This document shows, one piece after another, positions 10,070 to 20,680 of a DNA stretch of 64,000 bases (position 1 is the stretch's first letter; every line of letters begins with the position of its first letter). The translations under genes and the position numbers were made by a program. The notes under the pieces are model-generated. The model was given only the letters and a program-made list of their open reading frames with translations. It searched no databases and was not told the DNA's origin. The DNA is from Peronospora farinosa. Taxonomy: Eukaryota > Oomycota > Peronosporomycetes > Peronosporales > Peronosporaceae. The stretch spans positions 122,029 through 186,028 of the forward strand of contig CANTFK010000015.1 in the NCBI GenBank assembly GCA_947646735.1. Direction: 5' to 3'.

Positions 10070-10490
10070 TCCCATGACAAGCTCGCCTGAGAGGAAGCGT
10101 GGCTGTGTGATGAACATAATGTTAAAAGGAACTTGCATCTTCCTGGAGACCGCCGATCATCACGAGGCTGACCTTAATATGCACCGCCACGAATTCAACT
10201 CGAGTCTTCGGGCACATACACGCCATTTCACGAGATCTCTTTTTATGGTTATAAACATAAATTTACGCTGGCTCATTTTGCCGCTCGTATATGATGGCTT
10301 TGTTGAGAATCATTAGTTCTGATGCTTAGAGAAGAACTCAACTGGTGCGCTGCGGATGCTCTCAATGGTGCAAGCAATGGTATACGCGCCACGAGCACCT
10401 GTTGTTCCTCAGACTATTGTCAAGCTCCAATCCAATTTCTGCAGGTTTATCATGTCCGGACAACGCCAGTTTTTGTGGCAAATAGCAAAA
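10070..10490 (-). pseudogene. decayed amino-acid permease copy 3 (C-terminal part)
   Basis: Minus-strand translation gives TTGARGAYTIACTIESIRSA near 10410-10350, against intact HTGARGGRTIARTILSIRNA. Further homology follows to the antisense of the MNIMLKGT block near 10110. It corresponds to about residues 510-680. Because it lies at higher coordinates than the N-terminal copy 2 on the same strand, it is a separate copy or the product of a rearrangement. Confidence 0.7.
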
Positions 10491-10499
10491 ATCCTTATC

Positions 10500-11800
10500 A
10501 TAAATGTCATGGACTTTGACAGTACCGACTACTGAAAGGCCCTGTCAGCTCGGTAATCCATGTCACGCCAAGTAAGAGACAGGATGTTCGTCTCATCACC
10601 TGGGGAATCCATCGCCACGAAGTGTTGTTGCGGTCAAGATTTATGAAGATCCAATTGATGTGCTGGGTGAGCTCTGTGGCGCCAATGAAAGAGAGCGTGT
10701 CCTCCGACTACTTCTAACATTCGTACAAACATGACAAGAATGTTAACATGGGGGACCTTCGTAGAATGTACAAATGTAATAGTTGCATTATATCATCAAA
10801 TTGTTATGATTACAGGTACGCTAAAAAGATCGAATGCCATCTAAAAAGCTGTACCTTCACTGATAACTGCTACTTATAGTAATATACTTTCTTAGCTAAT
10901 ACATGCCTCCAGTCTCAAGGTATCAGTTTAGGTGAGGCTTTCTGTATAATATGTACATAAAGCAAGTCTTTTTCCAATGAACTATATGGGAGTGATAGAC
11001 GAACATGCAAGTAACTTATTGGAGAAATAGATTGCCGCACACATGTAAAGAAGGTAAAGAAAACAAAGTCGGTGGATAAAAGTCTGTAATCTTACAACTT
11101 ATTGATGGGAGACCTGTGTTGACCAAGTGACCTCAAGGTTGGTGTTTGTTTTTTCTATCTCGTTCAGTCAATGCACTGTTTGAGCATCTGCAACAAGTTC
11201 ACGATCCTTTTGCTCCCACGAGTCGCTTCAAGCTTGCTATTGAAATGCGCTTCTGAGGCAATTGCAACACTTTCTGCTTTTGGTAATAATTGTAAGAGCT
11301 CACGATCATTCACTTCTATTCCGGGTGTATTCGTGCTTACCAGCCATTGTACGAAAGGTTAGACATCAAACTAAACGCAGCTTTAGCCCTTTTCTCCGCT
11401 TTGAGTAGAGCCAGAGGTATTCAGTCTAAACATGTTTATTAGTTGTGTGCTTCCTCTTGGTTATCAAATACAGAGAGGGGATCTGTGGAATGAGGAAGTA
11501 AATGTAAGTAATTAGCAGCCAATCGATTCAAGCTGGAAGAAACAACCTAGAAAGTTCTTCTGTAGGCCTTTTATTTCTAAGCCCCAACAGCTGCTAGTGG
11601 TACGGACCGGTCGTTCACTCTGGTCACATCAGCACAACGCTTGAGCGTCTACAAGTTTCATATGTTAGGCCCTGATCGCGAATGAACCGGATGGAAAATA
11701 TTATTTATCTATTTGATTTGTCATGATTTCTATGTTGACGAAGCTGATCCTATGCTACTATCAATGTCAGACCAGCATCATGTGGTCGATGTGTTGACTT
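10500..11800. other. no gene recognised
   Basis: Only short frames without recognisable content (for example 11171-11362 plus, 63 codons). The stretch precedes the hydrolase gene. Confidence 0.45.
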
Positions 11801-11808
11801 CTCATTAC

Positions 11809-11825
11809 TCATTCTACCAATTCAC
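11809..11825 (+). promoter_or_regulatory. initiator-like site of hydrolase gene
   Basis: TCATTCTACCAATTCAC, about 48 bases before the ATG at 11858, fits the oomycete initiator plus flanking region. Confidence 0.35.
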
Positions 11826-11857
11826 AAACAAACGCATTTTTAGGCAAGTAGCAAGTC

Positions 11858-13432
11858 ATGTCGCGTCTAAATTGTTTCCTTCTTGTCGTCTTCGCAGCCT
11901 TCTTTGCTTTTGCAACTGGATTACAGAATGACACGGTAATCTCTTGGCCATCTTTGCTGTTCCGTTTCTCTATAAAGCGCATTGCCACGCAAGTCCACGG
12001 TCAATCCAAATTTTCCGTGCGTGCGAACCCCGTCGTGTCATCGGGTGATACCACTAGCGTGCTCTATGACGCCTATGCCGTCTTTGAGGATGATAATAGT
12101 ATCTACAAGTACTCGCTTGTGGATGGAGCAACGTATGTTTCTCGCAGTTTTCGGACTGGAGGTGGCAAATCGGAAGTGGAATGCTCGGATGCTGATATTT
12201 TATTATCAGTCAATTCAATAGTGAAAGCACTGGGTACCGCAAAGGCTGTTTCAACCATCACAACAAGCGATGGTAGCGCAATCTCGTGCTCGGTCGGCAA
12301 GTCTTTCCAAATTTCGGTCAATGGCATTAAATTTGGAGTGTGTTCTTACGGTTCTTCAGGTTTTACAATCTTTGGAAGTGATTTGGATGTCAAGGTGGAG
12401 TATATAAAAAATCATCTGCCGATTTGGGCGCCAAAACTTGATATAAAGACGAAGAAGGGTTGTAAGAAGATGGCGTCACCGAATACTGTTACGTCAATCG
12501 GAAGGTCTTTCTTGACTGGAGAGTCTATTCAAGACGAAGAGAGAATACTGGGGGATGTGGTGGATGTGCTTTTGAGGGGCTCGTGCACGTGCAAGTCAAC
12601 GCCGCGTCCGTGCATTTTTATCCATGGTCTCGGCGTTCTTAGTGAGAAGGAGAAGAATCTCGACACATATGACAAGTACTGGGGAAACTTAACAGACCAT
12701 ACACCATGCTGCTCGACGACTCAGTACGCCATGCTCAACACAGTGAACAATTCTTGGACTGACCATTTTCAACAGCAGAAAGTCTGCGATCGCGTGTTGG
12801 CAGCGAGCCAAACCAGCAAAGGATCCACTATTTCTGATACTATTATTATTACGCACTCAATGGGTGGTCTCATGGTAGCTGGTGCGATCGCTAACAAGAA
12901 ATGTAAGCTCGCTTCAAGCGCCACATGGGTCGCCATTGCATCGCCTATGTTAGGAAGTATGGCTGCAGAGTACTTTGAAGAATCTTGCAATCATGAAACC
13001 AATTTTTTTATGGCAGAATTCGTTGAATCGACAAAGTTGTGCCCCCCGGACGACGGGATCAAGTCTCTTGCGTATCAATACGACAGCTACAGTACCCCTG
13101 CCTTGGATAAAATGTACCATTTTGCACAGGAGGCATACCGGAAGAATGTACACGCAGTGATGTGTAGTAACTCTTACTCTGGAATCTTTTCATCGTACCA
13201 GCCCGGCTTCTGGATCCTGGGGAAAACCATTCCACACAAATCTAAGCAAAATGACGGTATGGTAGAATTTCACAGCTGTGCTGGAGGCTTCTTAGAAACC
13301 AAGTTTGGCGACGACTTTCGTAAACCCTTTTACGTATCAAAGCTTAACCACAACGACCTTGCATTTAGAGCAGGCGATGCTCTTCTGGATGAAGCAAAGA
13401 TGCCAGTGAAATGGTTCGAGTGCTTATTATAG
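11858..13432 (+). CDS. secreted alpha/beta-hydrolase (lipase-like)
   Basis: 524 residues, single exon. Residues 1-20 are a clear signal peptide (charged start, hydrophobic LLVVFAAFFAFAT), so the protein is probably secreted. An N-terminal domain of about 190 residues has no known family. The alpha/beta-hydrolase part begins at GSCTCKSTPRPCIFIHGLG (241-259), whose HG is the oxyanion strand. The nucleophile Ser334 sits in T-H-S-M-G-G (a variant of G-x-S-x-G). Asp466 (QNDGMV) and His498 (LNHNDLAF) are the likely remaining triad members. A cysteine-rich pattern suggests disulfides. Just before the catalytic domain, RSFL (216-219) and DEER (226-229) resemble an RxLR-dEER arrangement but far from the signal peptide. 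Substrate unknown; lipid ester hydrolysis is inferred. Confidence 0.82.
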   Translation: MSRLNCFLLVVFAAFFAFATGLQNDTVISWPSLLFRFSIKRIATQVHGQSKFSVRANPVVSSGDTTSVLYDAYAVFEDDNSIYKYSLVDGATYVSRSFRTGGGKSEVECSDADILLSVNSIVKALGTAKAVSTITTSDGSAISCSVGKSFQISVNGIKFGVCSYGSSGFTIFGSDLDVKVEYIKNHLPIWAPKLDIKTKKGCKKMASPNTVTSIGRSFLTGESIQDEERILGDVVDVLLRGSCTCKSTPRPCIFIHGLGVLSEKEKNLDTYDKYWGNLTDHTPCCSTTQYAMLNTVNNSWTDHFQQQKVCDRVLAASQTSKGSTISDTIIITHSMGGLMVAGAIANKKCKLASSATWVAIASPMLGSMAAEYFEESCNHETNFFMAEFVESTKLCPPDDGIKSLAYQYDSYSTPALDKMYHFAQEAYRKNVHAVMCSNSYSGIFSSYQPGFWILGKTIPHKSKQNDGMVEFHSCAGGFLETKFGDDFRKPFYVSKLNHNDLAFRAGDALLDEAKMPVKWFECLL

Positions 13433-13980
13433 GTGCTTAAACAGAGTAGATTAACAAGAGTCATGTTTCGAGTATTACAGAACGTCTATTATAGCTATTT
13501 ATCACTAATAAGATATCTAGGTGGTAACTCATCTTAGGTCTCCACCCGTCGTTCTGACGGATAGGTGCGCGCGGACAAAATATATAGATTTAATTATATG
13601 AAAAGGTTCGAATGTTGGTGTGTCAATCAACTTTTTGGATGCTACTTTCAGCCTGTAACGAGGTTACACGGCGATACCCATAACTTAGTAGAGATTATAA
13701 CTTGTCGGATTATTTTTATTGTACATAGAAGAACTTGGATAATAAATAGCGTGCCTGGGGCAACCAGACCATCCCCACTTCCCTCTTAAACAAACAGGCT
13801 TCGGCCCCAAATTCAAAATGCCAACAAAGCTTAAGTCCCAGGCTCTTTGGTCAATTCGACCCGTGCCTAGAGATGTGAGGCATGTCTTCAGCTTGTTTTC
13901 TCTGTGCTAATAATGAAGGCTATATGTAATTTACAAAGTTTAACAGTGTCTTGTCTGTAGATGTACCTGGACAGTTGAAG
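13433..13980. other. no gene recognised
   Basis: AT-rich spacer between the hydrolase and the pogo-like element; probably contains the hydrolase 3' UTR and the transposon 5' end. I could not identify terminal inverted repeats. Confidence 0.4.
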
Positions 13981-15543
13981 ATGTCGCAAAACCGGCTTAC
14001 CAATATAAAGCGTCCTCAAAATTGCAAGTACAAGAAGGAGAATTCAGGATATATCTAAGACGGCACTGGATAAATGAGCAAATAAGAAATTTCAGCCTTG
14101 CCAAATCGCTGTCACAGGCATCGATCAGCAAGATGATCCGAAAGCGATCTAATCTGGAGACCCTGAATCCAAGCAGTCTAAATGCGAAGCGCCAGTGGCT
14201 AATTTAACATCCTATACTGGAAGAAGCTTTGGCTCTTTGAGTCCTGCAGTGTTAACACCACAAGGTGATTATTACTGGGGAACTCATTGCGCAAAGGCCC
14301 AGCGACTTGCCCAATCGCTTGGAATTCTAGACGAAGCCTTTAATTTCTCGCACGGATGGCTTCAAAAAATCCAACAACGTCACAAGCTCAGCGCTATCGC
14401 ATCCACGTTGAAAGCGGTTCGGTGGACGTGGCGGCTCTTAATGAAGCTCTGCCTGATCTGAAGAAGGTCATTGCCGAGTACGCTCAGTGTGATATTTACA
14501 ACATGGATGAAATCGGTAACTTTTCCTGTCTGATTATTATCACCTGTAATAGAGTATAATTAAAAATACTTTTTATTCCTGGACTATTCTACAGCATTAC
14601 ATCTGACAGGACTTTTGCTCATCAAGAGCTTGAAGAACACAAGAAAAACAAAGTAAGTAGATTTCTAAAGGGGCTAATTTTTATCTATTAACACAGTGTA
14701 TGTGCTGACATCATTTGCAGTCGCGACTTCTATTGCGTTTACTGAATATGCCGTTGGATCTGACAATTTGCAGCCTGTCTTTATCGTAAGAGCCAAGAAA
14801 CTCCGGTGTTTTGACAAGAAGTGAGGTCAAGCACTTGGTTTTTCTTACCGAAATAACACAAATGCTTGTATGACGGGCTTGATCTTCCAGGAATGGCTTG
14901 CAAATGTGGACAAAACAATGAAGGTGCATGGTCAGCTAAAATAAATGACTTCTATCCTCAATTGATTTTAATATCATATTCTCATTAGAGCAAAAACAAA
15001 AATCTTCTTTTCCTCGATGATGCTTCGTCGCATATCAAAGATAGCCTGGAATTCACAAGTGTGCGCTACAGCTGCTTCCCCCAAATACAATATCCAAGAT
15101 TCAGCCGATGGATGCCGGCATCATCGCAGCATTTAAGCGGCGGTATTGACGCTACCATCTGCATAACGCGATCGATTGTGACGAGCGTGGGGAGGCCGAA
15201 ATCATATACAAAGCAAACCAAATTACTGCCATGCGCTGGTCGGTGGCTGCCTGGAACGAGATCTCGGCCATTACCATTGCCAACTGCTTCAATCCCAAGA
15301 GGCTGTTTTCAAATCTTACCGTCAATTCAACTGCTGTAGATGTATCGAGAGACAGTGATGGCGCGAAGTAAGTTAAAAAGAAAAAACTTGAGGGAGAGCA
15401 GGATCTGAGAGACCAGCTGCGTGTCCGGGATCCCATGCCGATTTCGGAGCTTATAATCCCATCGATGAAAATGAGACTGCTCATCCGGAGCTGACCGAGA
15501 ACGAGATCCTGGAAGAGATTAAGGAGGCACAGGAGGAGAGATA
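13981..15543 (+). pseudogene. pogo/Tigger-like (Tc1-mariner superfamily) transposase, degenerate
   Basis: Fragments in several frames follow the order of a pogo-type transposase. An N-terminal helix-turn-helix contains SLSQASISKMIRKRSNLE (about 14090-14160). A CENP-B/Tc5 DNA-binding segment contains CAKAQRLAQSLGILDEAFNF and GWLQKIQQRHKL (14290-14390). The DDE domain follows: IYNMDE (14493-14510), DRTFAHQELEEH (14606-14641), VGSDNLQPVF (about 14750), LLFLDDASSH (15004-15033), QPMDAGIIAAFKRRY (15098-15142, another frame) and a C-terminal ENEILEEIKEAQEER (15498-15543). Stops, frameshifts and possible short introns (GTAAG at 14652, TTGCAG near 14720) break it. The gypsy element sits 86 bp downstream. 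Confidence 0.82.
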
Positions 15544-15629
15544 ACACAGTGATGACGTGGCCATGTCGTAGACAAGTTCACCCGAACCTATAAGATCAAT
15601 CTCCTTCGTGATACGTGCTCCCTGCTCGG

Positions 15630-16232
15630 TGTAGACGGGCACTTCTATGAAGCTGCCTCGTACTACGAGCACACACCTTATGCACAAGCGAGGAAGCGGT
15701 TATACCGTCTTACCTTCGCGTGCGAGGGTGGTTGGGAGGTTGGTCGACTGCTTAAGCAGTCGTACCACCAGTTGCCTTTCGCTTAAGCGAGAGTGCAACG
15801 AACTTCTTAACACTTAGAACACCGACGTCACGCAGAAGTCTTTCAACTTCTCGTGCGTGGTGTGTCTGTTTAAGGAAATTCAAGACTGAGATATATTTAA
15901 TTAATTATAACTAAATATATGTTTAACTACTGATTGGCTATATATATATATATATATATCGGATACGCGACTCTTTAGAAGCGTATCCTGTCGCATGATC
16001 TTAAATCTAGATTTAAGATCGCAACTGACGTCCTTCGGAGACGTCGTGATGCCTAGCTTCAACTAGCGTCATCCCTTCTCATGTGAATCCATCAATGGAT
16101 ATCACATTCACGAGGGTGGATCACATTTGTGTGTCGCACCCAAGTGACTGGTCAAAAGTAATCATGGATACTTTTAGACCAAACATTAAGTATATTACTT
16201 AATGTTTACGTGTAACTAGGTACCCTGTTACA
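15630..16232 (-). repeat. 3' LTR of element A
   Basis: 603 bp, near-identical direct repeat of 22739-23328, with a longer AT run (near 15940-15959) and an 11-bp insertion near 16134-16144. It contains the same set of palindromes described for the other LTR. Confidence 0.95.
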
Positions 16233-16243
16233 CCATCTCCCAT
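16233..16243 (-). other. polypurine tract of element A
   Basis: Minus-strand ATGGGAGATGG abuts the 3' LTR, the expected position of the plus-strand primer of reverse transcription. Confidence 0.6.
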
Positions 16244-16249
16244 TTAGAA

Positions 16250-16275
16250 CGATGTTTACATTTTATAAAACATCG
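16250..16275. repeat. 8-bp inverted repeat with TATA-like loop
   Basis: CGATGTTT (16250-16257) and AAACATCG (16268-16275) flank acattttata. It lies between the LTR and the antisense ORF start and could be part of its promoter. Confidence 0.4.
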
Positions 16276-16338
16276 CCTAAGAGACAGAGAGACTGGCGAG
16301 CCGTTTATAAACGCGCCGCTTTAGTCTGCTCAGTACTC

Positions 16339-17773
16339 ATGCCACCGAAACGTGGTAAGGCTGATGGGTCGCCTGCAAAGGCACCCATGCAGTCCAGCAC
16401 TAAGCGCACGCGCCGCGATTTATCGCAGCCGTCGAAAAGTGCGTCAGGCACTGGGGTGAATCTTCCATCTCACGATAATGTGGATGAAGATCCATCTCTC
16501 ATTGTTGACTACACCACTGTCATCACCCCAAAGTGGCGATGAGCATAGTGCATTGATGGGACATATGTCCCCATCATTTGAGGCACCCGTCCTTGAGGAA
16601 GCATCTATGCTTCCTACAAGCGAAGGTAACGCCTCGTCGTCTGCGCCTACGAGCGCAGCGACTAAGACTGAGCACGCTACTTCGAAAGGAGTAGTCGCGA
16701 CTCAGTCAGATGTAACTCCTCAAGCTGATGTCTTGACAATCCATAATGGAGAGTCAGACTCAGCTGAGTGTGAGCTTAAAGCTCCACCAAGTACACCTTC
16801 GGCCTCACTAGCCCGCCGTCGCGAGGGCGGCTACGTGAGTGGTGGCTTGCAACCAATGCCACCTCCATCTGAGTGGATGCACTCAGATGGGTCTAGCGCA
16901 GCGCTTTTGCAGCGTGCCACTATAGACGCTCATAGATTCTATAGCGTCTTTCCTTTGTGGAAAAAGCAGGGCAAAGCACTTGGTCGTGCTTTCCCAATTC
17001 CAGTCGTGCTGCGTTCTAACGAAACAGCCGACGACTATGAAGCTGAACTTCGGCGCCGTGTTACCTTGCATGAAGATGCAACGAAACAGCGGTCGCAGCG
17101 AATCAGCTTCGCCATGAAGCGTGCACATGAAATTATGGGCGGTAAGCGACCCCCAATTAATTCTCGCCACGCTTCTTCTGCTAGTCCTTCCGGACCTAGC
17201 AGAAAGAAGACAGCTGGTGCTGCTTCACATAAGCAGCCACCAGCCCAGGCACGTCAACGCGCAAAGCGTCCACAGGCTCCCACGAGTCAAAGCTCGTTGG
17301 GTAACCCTTCCACTGGACAAGGATTTGGAGCTTTCGCTTCACAAACCGGTGGGCCAACAGCCTTCCAACAAGGAAGCGCGTGTTCCCATCCGTGTCCACC
17401 AACACAGGTGGTGCCCGATAGGAGCGGCGATTACGCCCACCTACTCGCGGCTGCCTACCCTGCTGCTGTTCAGTCGCAGGCTGAGTCCGCTGCGCTGAAG
17501 AGGCAGGTGACAGATCTCGAGAGTCAAGTCTCGCGACTGAACTCGGATCTGCGCTATGTGAGGACGAGGGACCGTCAGGGGTATGACCGCCTGAAGACCC
17601 GTTTGGACATTTTGGAGCGACTAGTGATGAGAGACCCCCGTCAAGCGCAGAGTCCTCGTCGATCGCCGAGTCCTCTATCGCCTCGTTCGTATACGAGGAG
17701 CCTCTCGGCTTCCTCGTCGCCCGATCGGTCGCGACGCTCGACTCACAGTCGGCGTCACCATCGGTCTCGTTAG
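16339..17773 (+). CDS. antisense accessory ORF of element A (one frameshift)
   Basis: Runs opposite to gag-pol. The first frame starts at ATG 16339 (MPPKRGKADGSPAKAPMQSS) and stops at 16542. The second frame is open 16478-17773 and continues the protein after a one-base shift near the CCCCAAA run at 16533-16539. The combined product would be about 495 residues. It has a basic, possibly nuclear-targeting N-terminus, an acidic Ser/Thr-rich stretch, a compact central block (DAHRFYSVFPLWKKQGKALG ... FAMKRAHEIMGG), and a Pro/Gln-rich linker. A heptad coiled coil (ALKRQVTDLESQVSRLNSDL, about 17497-17556) and an Arg/Ser-rich tail follow. Its 3' part (17196-17773) overlaps the pol chromodomain frame antisense. 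A decayed homologue lies in the second element at the same relative place. No known family recognised; an RNA- or DNA-binding accessory role is a guess. Confidence 0.6.
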
Positions 17774-17888
17774 ACCGATGCGGATATGTGATCTCTTCTG
17801 GATCAACATACCGTTTCAGACGACCCACGTAAAATACGGGGTACGTCTTCATATACGGTGGGAGTGAGCCTATAATTGAGTTCTCCAC
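17196..17888 (-). pseudogene. integrase C-terminus and chromodomain of element A
   Basis: Frame of 230 codons: PPYMKTYPVFYVGRLKRYVD is the conserved end of the integrase C-terminal domain. A Ser/Pro/Gln-rich linker follows, then the chromodomain (FLVGRLLAHRFVKRKLQILV ... WKGYPTSFDSWEPVDAL, residues about 168-205), ending with a natural stop. Chromodomains of this element class direct integration to modified chromatin. It is separated from the integrase core by a frameshift near 17850. Confidence 0.85.
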
Positions 17889-18734
17889 CCTGTTTTATTG
17901 TTTTTGCGACCATGCTGCCAGTGTCACTAGGGCAACCTTGGCCCTTTTTGGCATTCGCACCGAGCGAAGGTAGAGGCCCTCCCCCACTAAGACTCGGGCT
18001 GCGTACAAACGATACTGGCGTTCGAGGATGACGCATTCCGTTAATGTAAAACGGTGTTTCACCCGTACTGGCGTGAACACTATTATTTATAGCGAACTCC
18101 ACAAGTGGCAATTGCTTGCTCCATCTTTTAGAAGCCGCTACTGTACGCAACACATCCGCCACGACTCGATTGGACCGTTCTGTTTGGCCATCAGTTTGGG
18201 GATGATTAGCAGTTGACATGTAAAGATTGCTTCCCAGCAACTCAAACACATGTCGCCAAAAACCCGACGTAAAACGCGGATCCCGGTCCGATACTATGTA
18301 CTCGGGCATCCCGTGTAGTCGATACACGTGATCCAGAAAGAAGAGGGCAGCCTCTTTTCCTGAGATCTTGGTGCTACATGGTGCCAAATGCACCATCTTG
18401 CTCAGTCTGTCTACAAAGACGACGAGCCCCGTCCTGCCTTTATGGTCAGGCGGTAAGCCAAAAATGAAGTCCAAACTGACCGACTTCCAACATTCAGTTG
18501 GAATCGGCAGTGGCTTCAGTGGCGCACTGTTTGAAGGTGCAGGCTTTATGCGCTGACACTCTTCACAAAAGCGAATGTAGTTGGCCACCCACCGATACAG
18601 GTGGGGCCACCAAAATTCCTCTGACACTCGTAAGAATGTCTTTCGCGACCCAGATGCCCACTAGATGGCGCATCATGGCACTCGTGAAGTATCATCAGCT
18701 TGAGATCTGTGTCATGAGGGACATAGATTCTCAA
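17803..18734 (-). pseudogene. integrase core of element A, frameshifted
   Basis: The zinc-binding N-terminal part (LHECHDAPSSGHLGRER) lies in 18734-18546. The frame shifts near 18600, and 18627-17803 carries FCEECQ and the D,D-35-E core: Asp in VSLDFIFGLP, Asp in VSDRDPRF, and Glu in DGQTERSNR exactly 35 residues later. The core residues are intact although the frame is not. Confidence 0.88.
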
Positions 18735-18863
18735 GGGATCACAGGGTGACAGTTGATGTCATAACAGGCCATCACTGTAACTAAAGCGATTTAGTTTCGC
18801 TTTGAGGTGCGACGGAAGGGTAGCCTTTCGTCCACCAAAATGATCCAACAGCAGGCGACAATG

Positions 18864-19739
18864 TTAGTCCTGCCTGTAACACTCCTTGATATCGGAGGCC
18901 ATTGAGCTCGTCACATGGTAGGCCTTCATGGCTGCCAATGTTGACGACTCAACTTGTGCTTTCGCACGTGACACACATTCCTGGTGTCTTGCCTCGAAGT
19001 CTGGTCTGCACGATAACGCGTCAGCCAAGACATTCGACTTACCCGGCTTATATTTAACTTTGAAATTAAATTCGGAGAAGAATGTTAGCCATCTTGCCAT
19101 TCTCGGCGAGAGGTGCGGTGAATTTATAGCGGTCCGCAGTGATGCGTGATCCGTATAAACCACAAAAGGTTCGGTGCCCAAGAGGTGCACCCGAAACTTC
19201 ACAAGGGCATACTTAATTGAAAGTATCTCCTTGTCATGCACAGGGTAATTCAGCTCGGCAGCTTTTAAAAGCCGAGACTGATAAGAAATGACACGGTCAA
19301 CACCGTTGTCATCCTTCTGCATGAGCGCGCTGCCGATTGCAAAATTGCTTGCATCGCAGACGACGCTAAAGGGCTTATCCGCGTCTGGCAATGCCAAGAC
19401 CGGTGCCTCTACAAGAGATTGCTTCACTGATGTGAACGCATTTACTTGCTCCCTGGACCAAGTCCATTCTGCATCCTTTATTAGAAGGTCAGACAATGGC
19501 TTAGTCTGCTCCGCATAATTCTTGCTGTATCTATGCAAGTAATTAGCGAGCCCAAGAAATTGACGCAGATCCTTCACATGACATGGGACTGGCCATTTCT
19601 CTATAACCTTTACCTTTTCTGGGTCTGCTCGTACACCATGTGCACCAACAATGAAGCCCAAAACAGGTATCTCGGGGAGCCCTATTACGCACTTTTGCAA
19701 GTTATCGTATAATTGGGCGTCACCCAGAGTCTGCAACAC
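18864..19739 (-). pseudogene. RT thumb and RNase H of element A
   Basis: 291 codons. The RT connection region (FLGLANYLHRYSKNYA) precedes an RNase H with recognisable acidic residues in VVCDASNFAIGSALMQ, HDKEILSIKYAL and VYTDHASL. The conserved NVLADALSCRPD follows. It is open across this segment but separated from the RT by a stop near 19775 and from integrase by a stop near 18864. Confidence 0.88.
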
Positions 19740-19774
19740 AGCGTCTAAATGACGCTTGTGCGACTCTATCGCGC

Positions 19775-20659
19775 TCAGACCGTACTATGCACGAATACAT
19801 TTTCAAAGTAATGGGGCGCGTAGGCACGGTGCTGACGAATCACGTGAGCCACCACTCGGTTGAATGTTTCCGGAGCATTTTTCAACCCTTGTGGCATCAC
19901 AAGCCACTCCCACAGCATACAGCTTGGGGTGCTTACTGCCGTTTTGGCTACATCAGTATCTTTCATGAGAACTTGATAGTAGCCATCCTTCAGATTCAAC
20001 GCGGAAAAAATAGTTGACTTTCCCATGGAGTTAAACAAAACATCTTTCCGCTGGATAGGCGTTTGAGCCGTAATGGTGGCCGTGTTTAACTTATTATAAG
20101 CATGAGCCACGCGCCATCCACCTGTTGCTTTACGCACACAGAAGGTCGGGCTGCAGTGAGGCGACTTGCTCTCACGTACATGTCCCGCCTTGGCTCGCTT
20201 GTCGAAGAACTCATCGATATAATCGACTTGTTCCTTCGGCAACGGCCATTGCCTGGTCACGCAATACTTGGTGCCAGGCTCCAGGAAAATCTCGTGCCTG
20301 ATGCCCCTACTGGCCGGTAGGCGGCTCGACACTTCTGCTGGAAACACATCACGGTGTTTCCATAACACATCATGGAATGGACTGTCCTTCAAGGAATTCC
20401 AGCCTTGAGCAGCAAACAGTTTTTTCTTGTCGGTCTCCAAGACGCTCTCGTTCATTGTGGACGACGAGCAACATTCCACCACGTTCTCTTCTGGAACTGG
20501 TGCGACTATCTCGTGGATCTTTCCTTCCTTTAGTTCGGACAGGAACAGATCCCACGTCATCTCCGAGAGATTTACTATCTCCTCGTCAGATGCCAAGACA
20601 AGTTGGAGCACCTCAACTGAGGATGCCTCCGGTATTTTGTCTTCGACGGCCTCGAACAA
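19775..20659 (-). pseudogene. reverse transcriptase of element A, active site lost
   Basis: 294 codons with the gypsy RT order: SPHCSPTFCVRKATGGWRV, YNKLNTAT, TPIQRKDVLFNSMGKS and WEWLVMPQGLKNAPETFNR. Catalytic positions are altered. The motif A Asp (normally LDL) is Asn in FSALNLKDGYYQV. The motif C pair (normally FDD) reads Glu-Asn in YFENVFVHS. All three metal-binding aspartates are therefore gone. A stop follows directly after motif C. Confidence 0.88.
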
Positions 20660-20680
20660 CTCGTTCGTATGTCCGTCCTC

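Noticed and set aside
15940..15959. AT dinucleotide run as an origin or regulatory element
   Set aside because: Simple microsatellite inside the LTR, two bases shorter in the other LTR; no further evidence.
17121..17498. 125-codon plus frame within element A
   Set aside because: A third frame over the antisense ORF with no similarity in element B; the 16478-17773 frame is the one retained.
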